From: Larix kaempferi
Lineage: Eukaryota > Streptophyta > Pinopsida > Pinales > Pinaceae
Length of the DNA: 64,000 nt
NCBI GenBank assembly: GCA_027924585.1
Contig: BSBM01000753.1
Location: 21,595,501 to 21,659,500, forward strand
Direction: 5' to 3'
Position numbers and translations under genes: made by a program. Under the pieces are notes generated by a model that made no database searches, was not told where the DNA came from, and was given only the letters and a program-made list of their open reading frames with translations. Shown in pieces: positions 14,001 through 24,550 of this stretch (positions within the stretch are counted from its first letter, which is position 1; each line of letters begins with the position of its first letter).

Positions 14001-14954
14001 TAATTTATTTTATTTATAAATTTTAATTTGTTATAAATTATAGGTATATTTTTATGATTTTTTATTTTATATATATATATATATATAATTTAAATTTAAA
14101 TTTAAATTAAATATTTTATTTTATTTAATTTTAAAACTTTAATTTTACTAATAAAATTTGTCGAAACAAATAAAAAAAGAAACTAAGAAAGTGACAAAAC
14201 AAACCCATCCATAACAACTCGTTTTATTGAATTCATATAATTCATATTCCCAGGTATGGAGTATGGACGTAATATCAGTTGAAAATCTGTGTGAAAACGT
14301 TGGAAATAGATGTTTTGGGGCTTTATTCAAATGAATCCATTTTCAAGGATGTCAATCCGGTGTTATATTATTTTTATAATTTTTGTACGTTATAATAAAT
14401 TAGAGATATTTTAAAACTGACATTATAATAAGTTATGGTTTTTTTACAAATGTGATTAAAATATTGGATTTTAAATAAAAGTTGCAAAATATTGTATTTT
14501 ATTAACAAAACTTTATATAAACTTTTGCAGTAATATGTCTTTTACAAATTAACTAAGAAAAAGTATTTACATAAATTCATTCAATAGCCAATTTAATTCA
14601 CCTTTTACATATTAACCAAAAAAAAGTACTTAGATAAATTCATTCAATAGCCAATTTAAAATTCACAGATTAATGAAGAAAATGTACTTTCATAAATTTA
14701 TTCTAAGCCAATGCCAATCGGTTGGAAAACCCATTCAATTTCTCAGTGCTGCATATTTTATTTGTTGTCCATCAATTCTTTTCATTTATATCATACTTGT
14801 TCTACTAATTTTTATTTAAAAAATATATTAATATAAATTCTCACTCTCAAATATCATATGCAAATATCTCTTTCATTATATATAATAACGAAGACATATG
14901 ACATTAACCAACTTTATAGTTAGGTATAAAACAGCACGTTAACTCTTAAGCAAA
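11075..14954. other. AT-rich, no recognised gene
   Basis: Short ORFs only. A 75-codon plus-strand frame at 12044-12271 and minus-strand frames at 11601-11843 and 11847-12038 show no family signature that I recognise. From about 13380 to 14130 the sequence is very AT-rich, dominated by TATAATT and TTTTATA tracts. AAAGTGCAAAGTGAGAAG is duplicated near 12840-12890. Confidence 0.5.
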
Positions 14955-15036
14955 GCACAACATCGTGAACACTATTCGAATTGTATGACTAGTTGGCACA
15001 ACATCGTGAACACTATTCGAATTGTATGACTAGTTG
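14955..15036. repeat. 41-bp tandem duplication
   Basis: Two copies of GCACAACATCGTGAACACTA... (41-bp period), the second starting at 14996. They look identical over the period. Confidence 0.85.
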
Positions 15037-15228
15037 ACTAGTTCGAAGTGCAGAGCATAATTTTGTTTTTTTCCCAAGAACCCTATTTCATTGCCACTAC
15101 CATTAAATAGCCCACAGACAGAATATGTAATGTTTTCATCTATTGAGCTTTCAAGAGAACTTCGTCATATATAGTCAGCCAAGTGGATGCTACTGCTCCT
15201 CACCCATACACAATCTAATGTTCTAAGA

Positions 15229-15405
15229 TTTTTGTGGAGCCATGAACACCTGAAAAACGGACTTTATTTCCATGGCAAGGAATTGATCCCCTTCTGATCA
15301 TAGGAAAAGTGGAGAGGTTTTTGTGAAGTCCTGAACACCTGAAAAATGGACTTTATTTCCATGGCAAGGAATTGATCCCTTCCTATCATAGGAAAAGTGG
15401 AGATT
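15229..15405. repeat. 89-bp tandem duplication
   Basis: Two copies with an 89-bp period, the second from 15318, both containing GGACTTTATTTCCATGGCAA. They differ at a few sites. Confidence 0.85.
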
Positions 15406-16249
15406 TACCAATTTTCTGGTTACATGAGAATTGCACACCATCTAAGGAAACATTTGCATTTCTTTTTGAGTGAGCATTGGCCTTAGTTTTAATATCTTTT
15501 TCTATTTTTTGTTGGAAGTTCTTTGTTTTTTTTTTGTAGATGAAGAATTTAATTTAATGGTTTCATACACTTGGTCTAATACTAAGCATTTCCCTACACA
15601 CAACGAAACCCAACTTCCCATAAAACAGAAAAAAACAGAGACAATTGTTGATGTCGCTCACACCAAAAATCCTAAACATCATAAAAGAAAATAGTACCTA
15701 AAGATTTTCATTAGATGCAAGGATATAAACCCTTAAAAAGCATTTTGATCTCTCTGGGCCACTGTATTTCAATAATTTTGGTATTCCATTTCTCAAATTT
15801 TATGGCACTTTCTAGTCTATTCTTAGACTAACCATGAGCTAGAACATTGAAAGTGCATATTATAAGCTATAAACCTAGCATAGACGTAGTTTTTTTGAGA
15901 AATAGTAATATAAGAAATTCTCCACAAATGAAGCTCCAAAATCTAGGGATCCATAAATGCTAGAATGATTTGCCCTTGCTTCACTTTATACCAAATTTGA
16001 GGATCTATCCATATAAAAGAAACCATTGCTACCCTAAACAATAAATACAACACAATGTGACAATTTTTTTTAATATGAACATCTTTAACTTGGCTTTCCT
16101 CAATGTCAACGTTATTGTAGACAAATTCATTAAGAATAGAACTTCTTTTGTTTTAAAAAAATTATATGAGTGAAAATTATAAAATACTCTTGCCAATTAA
16201 CGATGTATACTCAATCACATTTTTGTAAACGGTGTTACACTAAACACAT
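15406..16249. other. No recognised gene
   Basis: AT-rich spacer. The 74-codon ORF at 15470-15694 is low-complexity (F/L-rich start, K-rich end) and unconvincing. Confidence 0.5.
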
Positions 16250-16632
16250 CGGAATTGATAAATGTATAAGATCCTAAAGTATGTCTTTAAATAATTTAAT
16301 ACCTGGAATCTTACACAATCCTGTGCATGCAGAGAAACCCACATGGCAACCATGCATTTTATCATTCCCCGACTTGATTCACATGCACTGAAAAATAATA
16401 GTTTGATGACAGATAATATGTTTAGTGGCTATCGGAAGGGCATGGACATTGGAATTGATCAAATGTATAAGATCCTAAAGTATGTCTTTAAGGAATTTAA
16501 TACCTGGCATCTTACACAATCCTGTGCATGCAGAGAAACCCACATGGCAACCATGCATTTTATCATTCCCTGACTTGAATCACATGCACTGAAAATATAT
16601 AATATCTTTAGTGGCTATCGGAAGGGCATGGA
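16250..16632. repeat. 201-bp tandem duplication
   Basis: Two copies of a block starting near ATTGATAAATGTATAAGATC and containing CCCACATGGCAACCATGC. TGTATAAGATCCTAAAGTA recurs at 16262 and 16463, giving a 201-bp period; the second copy is slightly shorter. The in-frame peptide HMATMHFIIP therefore appears twice in the ORF at 16343-16573, which I regard as a by-product of the repeat. Confidence 0.85.
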
Positions 16633-16708
16633 CAACCTACTGGAAAAGAGGTAAATAAATAAGGACGAGGTTTTCCCTCGAACGAAGTGATACTTAGCCC
16701 ATTGAATT

Positions 16709-17027
16709 TTACCCATCATTGAATACAAAGGCATCAAAAACATGAGTGAAAGCAGTAGTAGAGCCATTTCCGCCAGGGTTCCTACCATCAATAGAAGAGG
16801 TGGAAACAGGAACAGAGAAAGAGAAGGTAATAAAGCCAGCAGATTCTCCAGCAGGAGAGGCAGAGATGGTTGCGTATTCACAAATTTTTGAGTCCCCAGT
16901 CATAGATAAAGTGACAGAGCTAGTCGCAGTTCGAAAGCCCGCATCCCTTCCAGTTATAGAGTCCTTGGGAAGGGCTTCTAACACCCCAGGGAATACAAAA
17001 GAATGTTTTGTTGGAAGGGCAATTTGA
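16709..17027. other. Balanced-composition ORF pair, open on both strands, unrecognised
   Basis: This block is GC-richer than its surroundings and is open for ~90 codons on both strands. The plus frame (16746-17027) is acidic, P/E/V-rich, with FPPGFLPSIEEVETG. The minus frame (16984-16709) is S/T/G-rich, with ATSSVTLSMTGDSKI and SSIDGRNPGGNGSTT. The composition suggests a former coding exon, and I slightly favour the minus frame, but I recognise no domain in either. It probably belongs to a decayed gene or transposon. Confidence 0.3.
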
Positions 17028-17940
17028 ACCTATGGTTTGGATGCAGCAAGGATATTACCAGTAAAGCACCAATTGTAGTCTGTGGGGGGCCGTAGTGAAA
17101 ATTAACTGAGATCTAGCAACATTTTCCATTCATTACCACCTTGGATTTCTCTCCATATCTCTACAATGAGAACACTGGGAGAGGGAGAAGGCAAGAATTT
17201 TTAATACATTTTTGGTATGGAGTGGGAGCCATCCTTTGCAATTGCATTGCACTTACGGCGGTGTTTCAAGAGAAATTGGTGCCCATTCCTCTGGTTCATG
17301 GAGTGAAAAAGGGCTACCCAATCACCCTTGCCAGGCTTCACCTCACATTATACAGGGATGCATAGATTACATTGGACGATGGTGTCTGGATTCATGCCTG
17401 TTTCATCAAACCTCCTCTCCTTGAATGTAGAGGTATCAGATGTCTAAAGTTTTTTCAACATTTTTGTAGAATACCCACTTCAATTTTGACCTAATTCTAT
17501 ATGGTAAACTCAAAACTCCATGTAGAGCATTGAAAGGAAAGCAATTCAGCTCAGTAATTTCAAGCTTTTGTTTCTATTCTTTCATGCATCATCCAAATTG
17601 TAGAGAGTTAGTATTCGGCAGAAAATTGCTAAATAGGCCCACTATAGCTTTGGCATTTCAATTATTTCGCCATGCGTTTTACAGGCCAGTGATTTTCAAA
17701 ATGAACAAAATCAAGAGCCGAGTGGATTCTAAGTGCGATGATGGGAGTCCCGCAGGGTTTGCAAATACTGGATTTCTGGTGGTTGGCTTGTGCTTCCAGG
17801 GTCCAACAAGGTCGCTACTTGTGACCAAGAAAAACCAGACGGGCTGAATTTTAATGTGAAAGATTGTTGTTCATAGCTCTTAATTCCATTGCATTTACCT
17901 CGCTATTTTCTCCATCGGAGCAATCCTGAACACCACTAAT
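17028..17940. other. Spacer with two unrecognised ORFs
   Basis: ORFs at 17141-17365 (74 codons) and 17530-17847 (105 codons, ending near a basic KKNQTG) are longer than the AT-rich background would favour. They show no motif, no convincing splice signals and no link to each other. They may be remnants of the decayed locus that also contains the PPR fragment. Confidence 0.3.
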
Positions 17941-18098
17941 CCGACCAGCACAAATGTGAAATTAAAAGCAAGCTGAGGATTCGAAACCGGTACTTATCTT
18001 CACACCAGCAACTTTGATCAACAAATCCGACCAGTACAAAGGTAGAAATTAAAAGCAAGCTGTACTAATCTTCACACCAGCAAATATGATCAACAAGG
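17941..18098. repeat. ~85-bp imperfect tandem duplication
   Basis: CCGACCAGCACAAATGTGAAA and CCGACCAGTACAAAGGTAGAAA begin two copies that share GAAATTAAAAGCAAGCTG and CTTCACACCAGCAA. The second copy has an internal deletion of ~12 bases. Confidence 0.75.
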
Positions 18099-18243
18099 TC
18101 CATGCAACCCAAGTGTCGTTGATTCTCATATAAAGAAATGCAGAGGAAGTCTCACTATTTCATGTTTTTGGGTTTTCCTATACAGTTACCAACATTGCAG
18201 CTAGGAGTGCAATACAATAAATGTTTTCTTATGCAATACAATA

Positions 18244-18411
18244 ATAAGAGGGTATGCCGCGAGAAATGGTCTTAGTGAGGAGGCAGTTGATCTGTATCAC
18301 GAAATGAAGTGGGTTGGCATTCTGTTGGACAGGTTTACACTCCTCGTCGTGCTAAAGGCATGTTCAAGCTTGTCGGATTTGCAAGAAAGTAAGGAAATCC
18401 ATGCTCAGGTG
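18244..18411 (+). pseudogene. Pentatricopeptide-repeat (PPR) protein fragment
   Basis: One frame reads IRGYAARNGLSEEAVDLYHE then MKWVGILLDRFTL and VVLKACSSLSDLQESKEIHA. This is the standard plant PLS-class layout: the end of one repeat (GYA..G...EA..LY..M...GI..D.FTL..VLKACS) and the start of the next (L..GKEIHAQV). Such proteins bind organellar RNA one base per repeat. The similarity starts abruptly at 18244, ends at 18411, and the frame closes at 18501 in unrelated sequence. Full proteins have ten or more repeats. It has no usable start codon of its own, so this is a relic. Confidence 0.7.
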
Positions 18412-18501
18412 AAGGAAAGCCTCGCTCAGTCCCTCGGTTCTAAGCTTGTATTCCCTACCAGGGATGATTCTTTCACATTTCTACATTGGAATCCAAAGTG
18501 A

Positions 18502-19104
18502 AACCAAACTACTAGCATTATGAATTTCTATACATAATGAACTAAGAAACTAGGATTCATTGAGACATTCTGAACTTCACCAAGTTGTCATAAAACCATG
18601 AAATGATACAGGCATGCATCATTTATAAGATCACTGTACATTTACCTAAGAAATTACGAATGTACATTGGTATAAAACAACTAAATGGCTCAAGAGCGTA
18701 CATATATACTTAGCATACTTTGCTAATTGTTTCACATTGAAAGCTTTTTTTCTTTGAACCAAAAAATACACCCAAGTAAGATGCAAGCGCTAAACAATAT
18801 ACTTAGATTCAAATGATTCAAAACAGTACCTTTGTAGGCCATCTATTGCAGCATAACTTCCATAAAATTTGATCTGAACAATCTCTGAATTCACTATTTA
18901 GCTAGATGATCAACATATGTGTTAACTAGCTTATAACTCATTGCAGGAAGGTGTGACCCAAACTCACTTTAGCAGCTTTTGTCAGTGACTATAAACAATG
19001 GATCACAGGCTCCCTGGTCATAGTTGCAACAACTTGCTTGGTCCGGCTTGTTTATTCTCCAAGTGATCATTTGTTTTGACATGATTGTCTCTAGAATTGT
19101 ATGT
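18502..19104. other. No recognised gene
   Basis: AT-rich spacer between the PPR relic and the 68-bp repeats. I see no ORF or structure worth naming. Confidence 0.5.
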
Positions 19105-19271
19105 GAATGATCGATCATCACATCAATTCTTTTGCGCCCATCCGGAAGTGTCCAAAATTCTAGAGTTTCTTTGAATGATCGATCATCACATCAATTCTTT
19201 TGCACCCATCTGGAAGTGTCCAGAATTCTAGAGTTTCTTCTAGAAGTGTCCAGAATTCTAGAGTTTCTTCG
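19105..19271. repeat. 68-bp tandem duplication plus partial units
   Basis: GAATGATCGATCATCACATC starts at 19105 and again at 19173. A shorter partial unit around GTCCAGAATTCTAGAG follows to 19271. The nested ORFs on both strands here are repeat translations. Confidence 0.8.
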
Positions 19272-19842
19272 ACGATTCGGACCCAAAACCAAAAACATAG
19301 AGTTTCTTCCGGACGATTCAGACCTGAAACCAAAAACATAGAATTGACGATTCCGGCCCGAAACCAATGAATTAATGACTTTATTGCATGAATTAATGAC
19401 TTTGTCATATCATGCCAGATGAATTAATTCTAGTAAATACGTGGCATGTTTGTGTTTTTTTCAATTTTATAATTTTATAATTTTATAATTATTTTGCATA
19501 GTAGGGCAAATTAGTCACATCTTTGTATTACACCAATTACAAAATAGATAATTTAATTTCTAAAATTGTAAAAATATTTTTAATTTAAAGAAAAAAACAT
19601 TTTAATACCAAAAAAATTGGAAAAATTTACTCAACATTAAGTTAAAAAATTAAAACAATTGCAGGTCAAAGAAACATGGCGACCAAACGATCGCTAGACT
19701 CCCTGCTGAGCAGGGACTAATAAAAAATAATTTTTATAATTAATAATTTAAAAAATAATTTTATTTATTGTTATTATTATTTTTAATAAAGTAACAAAGT
19801 TTTTGGAAAACATTACTTTAGGTATTAAGGGGTTTTCGCAGT
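19272..19842. other. AT-rich spacer
   Basis: No gene seen. It contains a short TTTTATAA run near 19465-19490 and TTTTTATAATTAATAATT tracts near 19730. Confidence 0.5.
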
Positions 19843-20085
19843 CCAACAGATGATATATTATATTTTGGATTATCTGCATAGTGCAAGTCATTAATCTATG
19901 ACCGATATCCCATGTGTATAGTCACAACTGACCAATTTCTCAAGGTTTTGAATAGTCCACTTAACACTCATTGCATCGGGTGATGCTCAATGAGGTGAAG
20001 AAGCGGGATTGAGACTAGAGAAATGAATCTCATAGAATCAATCATCACTTCTACTACTTTCACCCACTAAATAGGAATTTCTGAG

Positions 20086-20130
20086 AGACCACCCATCCCA
20101 AGACTCCTTCGGCTCAAATGCACTTAACTT
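20086..20130 (-). pseudogene. 5S rRNA-like segment, degenerate
   Basis: The reverse complement reads AGTTAAGTGCATTTGAGCCG, then AAGGAGTCTTGGGATGGGTG. It aligns with the middle of plant 5S rRNA, from box A (AGTTAAGCGTGCTTGGGC) to the start of box C (GGATGGGTGACC). It is more diverged than the 20665-20712 copy, and the rest of box C is replaced by unrelated sequence. It is not a functional 5S gene. Confidence 0.68.
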
Positions 20131-20333
20131 GGATTCCCCTCCACAATCAAGCCCACTTAGCTTGCTACCCCATTTGCAAAAACTTAGCAAGTATTGTGCC
20201 TTATGAACTATTCAATTAGAGCTCTCTTGACTCTTAAAGTATTAAGGGGTTTTCACAATCCAACATATGATATATCATTGACCCATATCCCATAAGTATA
20301 GTCACAATTGACCATATGCATCGAGTGATGGTT

Positions 20334-20360
20334 TGCACCCGGTGACCAAGACTTCCCGAG
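20334..20360 (-). pseudogene. 5S rRNA-like segment, 3' part of a split copy
   Basis: The reverse complement begins CGGGAAGTCTTGGTCACCGG, matching the CGGGAAGTCCTCGTGTTGC end of 5S rRNA. It continues the segment at 20665-20712 once the 304-bp insertion is removed. Confidence 0.6.
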
Positions 20361-20664
20361 CAAGGAAAATTTTAAGGATCCATAAAAAATTTCAAAGTTT
20401 AAAAACCTTGGTGAATCTTACTAATTCTTAAATTTGCAACCATAAAATGTTTGGCGATTTTAAAATAAAAAATATTCAAATTTTTGAAGACTTTATATAG
20501 TTTTTGGAGAATTTTGGCGATTTTTAGAGTAAAAAAAAAGCTTCCCCATGGAATTTGGGTAAATCGTCTTTGAAAAAAAAGGCAAATTGTCGAATATTTT
20601 TTGGAAAAAAAGGTCGAAAAATAGCCCATGGGCTAAATTTTGCCCCTAAAATTTTCTTTGTTTT
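20361..20664. mobile_element. 304-bp MITE-like insertion inside 5S box C
   Basis: The block starts CAAGGAAAATTTTA, and near its other end has TAAAATTTTCTTTG, an inverted match over 14 bases with one mismatch. CGAG flanks it on both sides (20357-20360 and 20665-20668). Removing it joins CTTCCCGAG to AGGTCACCC, which restores the 5S box C order GACTTCCCGGGAGGTCACCC with one substitution. The interior is AT-rich with no credible ORF. A non-autonomous DNA transposon is the simplest reading, although the inverted match is offset ~4 bases from the right edge. Confidence 0.6.
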
Positions 20665-20712
20665 CGAGAGGTCACCCATCCCAAGACTACTCTAGCTCAA
20701 GCACGCTTAACT
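20665..20712 (-). pseudogene. 5S rRNA-like segment, best preserved copy
   Basis: The reverse complement reads AGTTAAGCGTGCTTGAGC, TAGAGTAGTCTTGGGATGGG and TGACCTC. This is plant 5S rRNA from box A through the intermediate element into box C with few changes. The 5' third of the gene is absent, so it cannot yield normal 5S rRNA. Confidence 0.78.
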
Positions 20713-21105
20713 ATGGATTTTGCCCCACAATCAAGCCCACATAGCTTGCTACCCCATTGGCAAAACCTTAGCAAGTATTGTGCCTTATGAACTATTCAGT
20801 TAGAGCTCCCTTGACTCTTTTTATTTAAGTATTAAGGGGTTTTCGCAATCCAACATATGATATATAATTTTTTGGACTATATGTGTAGTGTAAGTCATTA
20901 ATCTATGACCCATATCCCATGAGTATAGTTACAACTGACCAATTTCTCTTGGTTTTGAATAATCCACTTAACACTCGTTGCATCGAGTGATGCTTAGTAG
21001 TGAAAAGAGTCAAGGGATCTCTAGCTTAATAGTTCACAAGGCACAATACTTACTAAGGTTTTGCAATGGGGTAGCAAGGTAAGTGAGCTTGATTGTAAAA
21101 AAAAA

Positions 21106-21912
21106 CTTTATAATTAACTACACCTGAGCCAAAAAAAGGAATGCCCTCCCACTTCTTCACATATGTGAAGAATAATTAGTTGTAATAATTGACTTACTTC
21201 ACTCTTCCAACTTTATCACTAATTTAAATCTTAGTTTTATTTAAGTGGTCATTTGGCTTTTCTTCTTTTATATGCCTTCTATTAGAGTTCCACCATTCAA
21301 TGAATATAATCACCGCTAAACAAATGAAGTCATCAACCCATTACAAGTTATATGAAAAAAAGGGTGCATGTTTCTTGAAATGCCACCGTCCAATTGAGCT
21401 TCACTTTATTTTAAACATGGAGAATGCACACGTTCAACTAACTCATCCTTTAAAGGGCTACATCTCTTTCCTATGCAAATTGGAATTGGTCAAAGGTGTG
21501 CACACGTTCAACTAAGTCATCATTTCCTATGCAAAATGGAATTGGTCAAAGGTGTGCACATTTTAAGCACCTAACGCTTTTCTTTTTCATATATATTTTA
21601 ATCTGGTCGGCCATCATCTTCCATGCCCTGTCCCTCTTTGTGGACTCATATCCTTATAATATTTGTAATTCTATTAATTTAACATAATTTGTTTGACTGC
21701 GAAAGCCCTTTCCAAATTTCTAAATTATCTCCAAAGCACTTTATAACACTAATATACTTTCACCCATAATGTACGGAAATCTGAAAACTCTCGCTCTGAC
21801 CTTTGATAACTGAATATAATTCCACCTAGGTATATTGTATGGACGCACTCCGGGTCAACGACCATCAGGCCTTAACCCTAATTAACTGCAACTTCGCATG
21901 CTTAGAGAAATT
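21106..21912. other. Spacer upstream of the MES gene, with a short duplication
   Basis: No gene. TTTCCTATGCAAA and GGAATTGGTCAAAGGTGTGC recur at about 21469 and 21525 (56-bp period). The two ORFs at 21300-21515 and 21496-21687 cross this duplication and look incidental. Confidence 0.5.
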
Positions 21913-21941
21913 GGTCAATAAACTGACATTTTATTCACGTG
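21913..21941. promoter_or_regulatory. Candidate W-box and G-box upstream of MES gene
   Basis: GGTCAA (21913-21918, W-box TTGACC on the minus strand) and CACGTG (21936-21941, G-box bound by bHLH/bZIP factors) lie ~280-300 bp before the start codon. A TATA-like CTATATTA sits near 22108. Short motifs like these arise by chance, but both fit the stress regulation known for MES-type genes. Confidence 0.3.
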
Positions 21942-22217
21942 TGACAAATGATTCAACATATAAGCCACTGTTAAACATGCCAGCCAAATCCCAATTTACT
22001 TCTCACACACGTCAATGATATTCCGCGGCACCAACTTTGATTTTTTAAATGTGTAAGTAATAGGAGATAATCTGGGTACAGCTCAGTTGGTCCTTTTCTC
22101 CTTTACCAGCTATATTAATGAATCTAATTCTCCCTTGTAAAGAAAGCCGATCTCATTCTGAGAAATTTTCGTAGAAGAGTTTAACCACTGGATTCTCTGT
22201 TGTGCTCTACTGTTAGG

Positions 22218-24413
22218 ATGGTGCTGCAATGGACTAGGACTGTCGGTGCCCTTGGTATCATTCTGCTTCTTGCTTTTCATGTACAGGTAATCAAATGCCA
22301 AAAATTGAGCAGCCTCTTTTTATTTTTCGGGTTTCCAATTCCAGGAAAAAAATACTGATCTGAGTGTTTCTTTTGGTGAAATTGGCCAGGAAGGAGTAGG
22401 AAGCCAACAGCACTTTGTGTTGATTCATGGACTTGGGCATGGAGCCTGGTGTTGGTATAAAATTGTCACTCTGCTTAAGCAGAAGGGGCACAGAGTGGCT
22501 GCCCTGGATCTCACCTCCAATGGAATAAACAGGGCAGCCTCTACAGAACAAGTCCATTCAATCGCACACTATTCAGAGCCACTGCTACAATATATCAGCA
22601 ACCTCCGCAACGATGAGAAGGTACTTGGATTCTCTGGAATCTAACTTGTCATTGTAGGATTGAGGACAATCATTGCAAATATACTAAATCAGAGTTTATG
22701 ACAGGACTCTGAATGTCCGAAGCAAGTTATGAATATCGTATGTTTTCAGGATGTTTTTCGTTATTATTCTTCTGGAATCCTTACTATATAATTTATGGCA
22801 TTTGAAGAGTCGTCAAATATCAGGGCTCCAACATAAGTCATAAGTCTACTTTTATTAGATACCCATGTTCTGCTTTTTGTTAGATTCCTATGTACTCACT
22901 GTTCTTAGAGCATTTTTTATTAAATGTCCATGTTCTCACTGTGCTTTGAACATTTTTTTTTAGACGTTCATGTTCTCACTGTGGCTTGGGAAGTCAGAGA
23001 ATGGCCTCTGAAGGCTCCTCTCATTGCATTGTTTTCATAATTGGAAAACGAAAACTGTTCAATCTTTCATTTTATGATGAATAAAATTTCAGTTGAATAG
23101 CACAGGAGAGCCGACTATTGAGGCTAATAGAAGAATTCAAAATTGCTAAGCCAAATGATTCTCCCTTAGGTCTCACCAGCTCAGAATCAAAATTTGAATG
23201 ACAGTTATCATCCTCTGGTTGCACTGAGGAGGTGTTACTGGGTTGGGATAACCAACCCTTCAAGGTCAAGTAAGACCTTTGAGGACCTGGACATAGGATA
23301 AAGGGTTGGTACTTACCTCTTAGAAGGATTGGGATAGATGACCTTAGATAAGACCTGGTTCATTACATTGTAAGAATAGTTCACACCTTCTACTATACAT
23401 AAATTGACCTTTGGAGAACACTGATATTTATCATGGGTTTTTAGAGTGTTCTTATTCTTGATTTTATCATGGTCTTTTTAGGGCACTGAAGTCTTTGCAT
23501 AAAATGTGTGGCAGGTAACTCTTGTAGGGCACAGCTTGGGTGGATGCTCATTATCATATGCGATGGAGATGTTCCCAACCAAGATCTCCAAGGCAATCTT
23601 CGTATCTGCATTTACTCCTCGCAACAATCAGAGCTTCCTTAGCTCTGCTAACCCAAAAGTGCGTTGCAGATTTTTTTTTTCTTAACCTCATAATTTATTA
23701 CTAATTATCATGCAGATTACTTAGGGTGCTGAGACCCTTTAAATGTTGAATTCAATTGTCTTGGACTATGGATGTGCAGACTTTCCCGAGGCTGGTAGAA
23801 AATGGATTAGTTCTACTAAATATGAAAGCAGATTCAGAGCTACCCACTTCTGCTTCACTGGTTCTTGACCATGTCAAGTCCTATCTCTACAACGAGAGCC
23901 CTGATGAGGTATGTAAGTCTTGAATTTCTCTATATTGGATTCCAGCGCAGCGCTGTGCGAATAAAAATTGCAATATCCACGGTGTTTATTTGTTTCTAAA
24001 ACCATTTTTCACTGAGGAATTTTGCAATATCCACGGTGTTTATTTGTTTCTAAAACCATTTTTCACTGAGGAATTTTTTACATCTCACTTTTTTTTCCCT
24101 GAATATTTTTTTTGCTTCTTCTTCGTGTTATTTATCACCACAGGACGCGAACCTTGCACAGTCTCTTCTGACTTCAACGCCATTCCCTATCTCGGTGGAG
24201 TCCCTGAAGCTATCGGAGGAGAAGTATGGGAGTATCAGAAGATTTTACATCATGTCAATGAAGGACAGATTGTTCCCTCCAGAGTACCAGAAATACACCA
24301 TAGCACAGAATCCTCCAGAGAAGGTATTCAAAATGCATGCCAGCGACCATTCTCCCTTCTTCTCACAGCCTCAACAGCTCTGCAATCTCCTCATTCATAT
24401 TGCAACTCTGTGA
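22218..24413 (+). CDS. MES-type methylesterase / alpha-beta hydrolase, five exons
   Basis: Exons 22218-22286, 22345-22620, 23515-23658, 23780-23908 and 24144-24413 have GT-AG borders, all introns in phase 0, and encode 295 residues. Residues 1-23 (MVLQWTRTVGALGIILLLAF...) form a hydrophobic signal-like segment in its own exon. The family core follows: HGLGHGAWCWYK (51-62, oxyanion region), GHSLGG with nucleophile Ser122, AMEMFPTKI, FVSAFTP, MKDRLFPPEYQ with Asp247, and ASDHSPFFSQP with His275. The Ser-Asp-His triad is complete. Relatives (SABP2, MES1-18, hydroxynitrile lyases) hydrolyse methyl esters of salicylate, jasmonate or IAA, or other small esters. Typical members are ~260 residues and cytosolic, so the extra N-terminal exon suggests secretory or ER targeting, if it is transcribed. 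Intron 1 is only 58 bp. Substrate cannot be told from sequence. Confidence 0.85.
22843..22985 (+). repeat. ~45-bp repeats in MES intron 2
   Basis: Units of the form TTTTATTAGATACCCATGTTC...CACTGTGCTTTGA recur about three times with drift. The broken duplicate at 60295-60470 carries one more unit, so copy number changed after duplication. Confidence 0.6.
23971..24077 (+). repeat. 54-bp tandem duplication in MES intron 4
   Basis: Two copies of CAATATCCACGGTGTTTATT... with a 54-bp period, the second at about 24025. They lie wholly inside the last intron, so splicing should remove them. Confidence 0.85.
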
Positions 24414-24550
24414 AGTTACAGTAACATAGCACAGAATCCTCCAGAGAAGGTATTCAAAATGCATGCCAGCGACCATTCTCCCCTCTTCTCACAGCCTCAA
24501 CAGCTCTGCAATCTCCTCATTCATATCGCAACTCTCTGAAGTTACAGTAA
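24299..24550 (+). repeat. 126-bp duplication of the MES terminal exon
   Basis: CATAGCACAGAATCCTCCAG occurs at 24299 inside exon 5 and again at 24425 just past the stop. The second copy repeats the sequence for the last ~38 residues, including the catalytic-His motif, and its own stop. It lies in the 3' UTR of the MES transcript and keeps its reading frame with only a few changes. Confidence 0.9.

Larger units (their letters stand above)
19843..21105 (-). repeat. Head-to-tail units with 5S rRNA-derived core
   Basis: Read on the minus strand, units start at TGTTGGATTGCGAAAACCCC (ends at 20855 and 20265, with a diverged start at 19848). They continue through GTCAAGGGAGCTC, GGGGTAGCAAGCTATGTGGG and a degenerate 5S rRNA segment, and finish with GACTATACTCATGGGATATG and ATATATCATA just before the next start. 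Spacings are 590 bp (containing a 304-bp insertion) and 417 bp. The tail of a further unit occupies 20856-20998, and a fragment in the opposite orientation lies at 21007-21100. A Pol III-type 5S promoter inside a TG-starting unit recalls Cassandra-type TRIM LTRs. A decayed tandem 5S rDNA-like repeat or a 5S-derived SINE are the alternatives. Confidence 0.7.

Noticed and set aside
16343-16573. 76-codon ORF with a repeated MATMHFIIP
   Set aside because: Product of the 201-bp tandem duplication.
20086-20712. Functional 5S rRNA gene
   Set aside because: Both segments lack the 5' third and carry substitutions; one is split by an insertion.
22291-22557. Minus-strand ORF opposite esterase exon 2 (a similar one lies at 59763-60008)
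   Set aside because: Antisense shadow of the exon and its duplicate; recurs only because the exon was duplicated.
23990-24424. 144-codon ORF over esterase intron 4 and exon 5
   Set aside because: Different frame from the exon, begins in a tandem repeat; exon 5 in its proper frame shows the family motifs.
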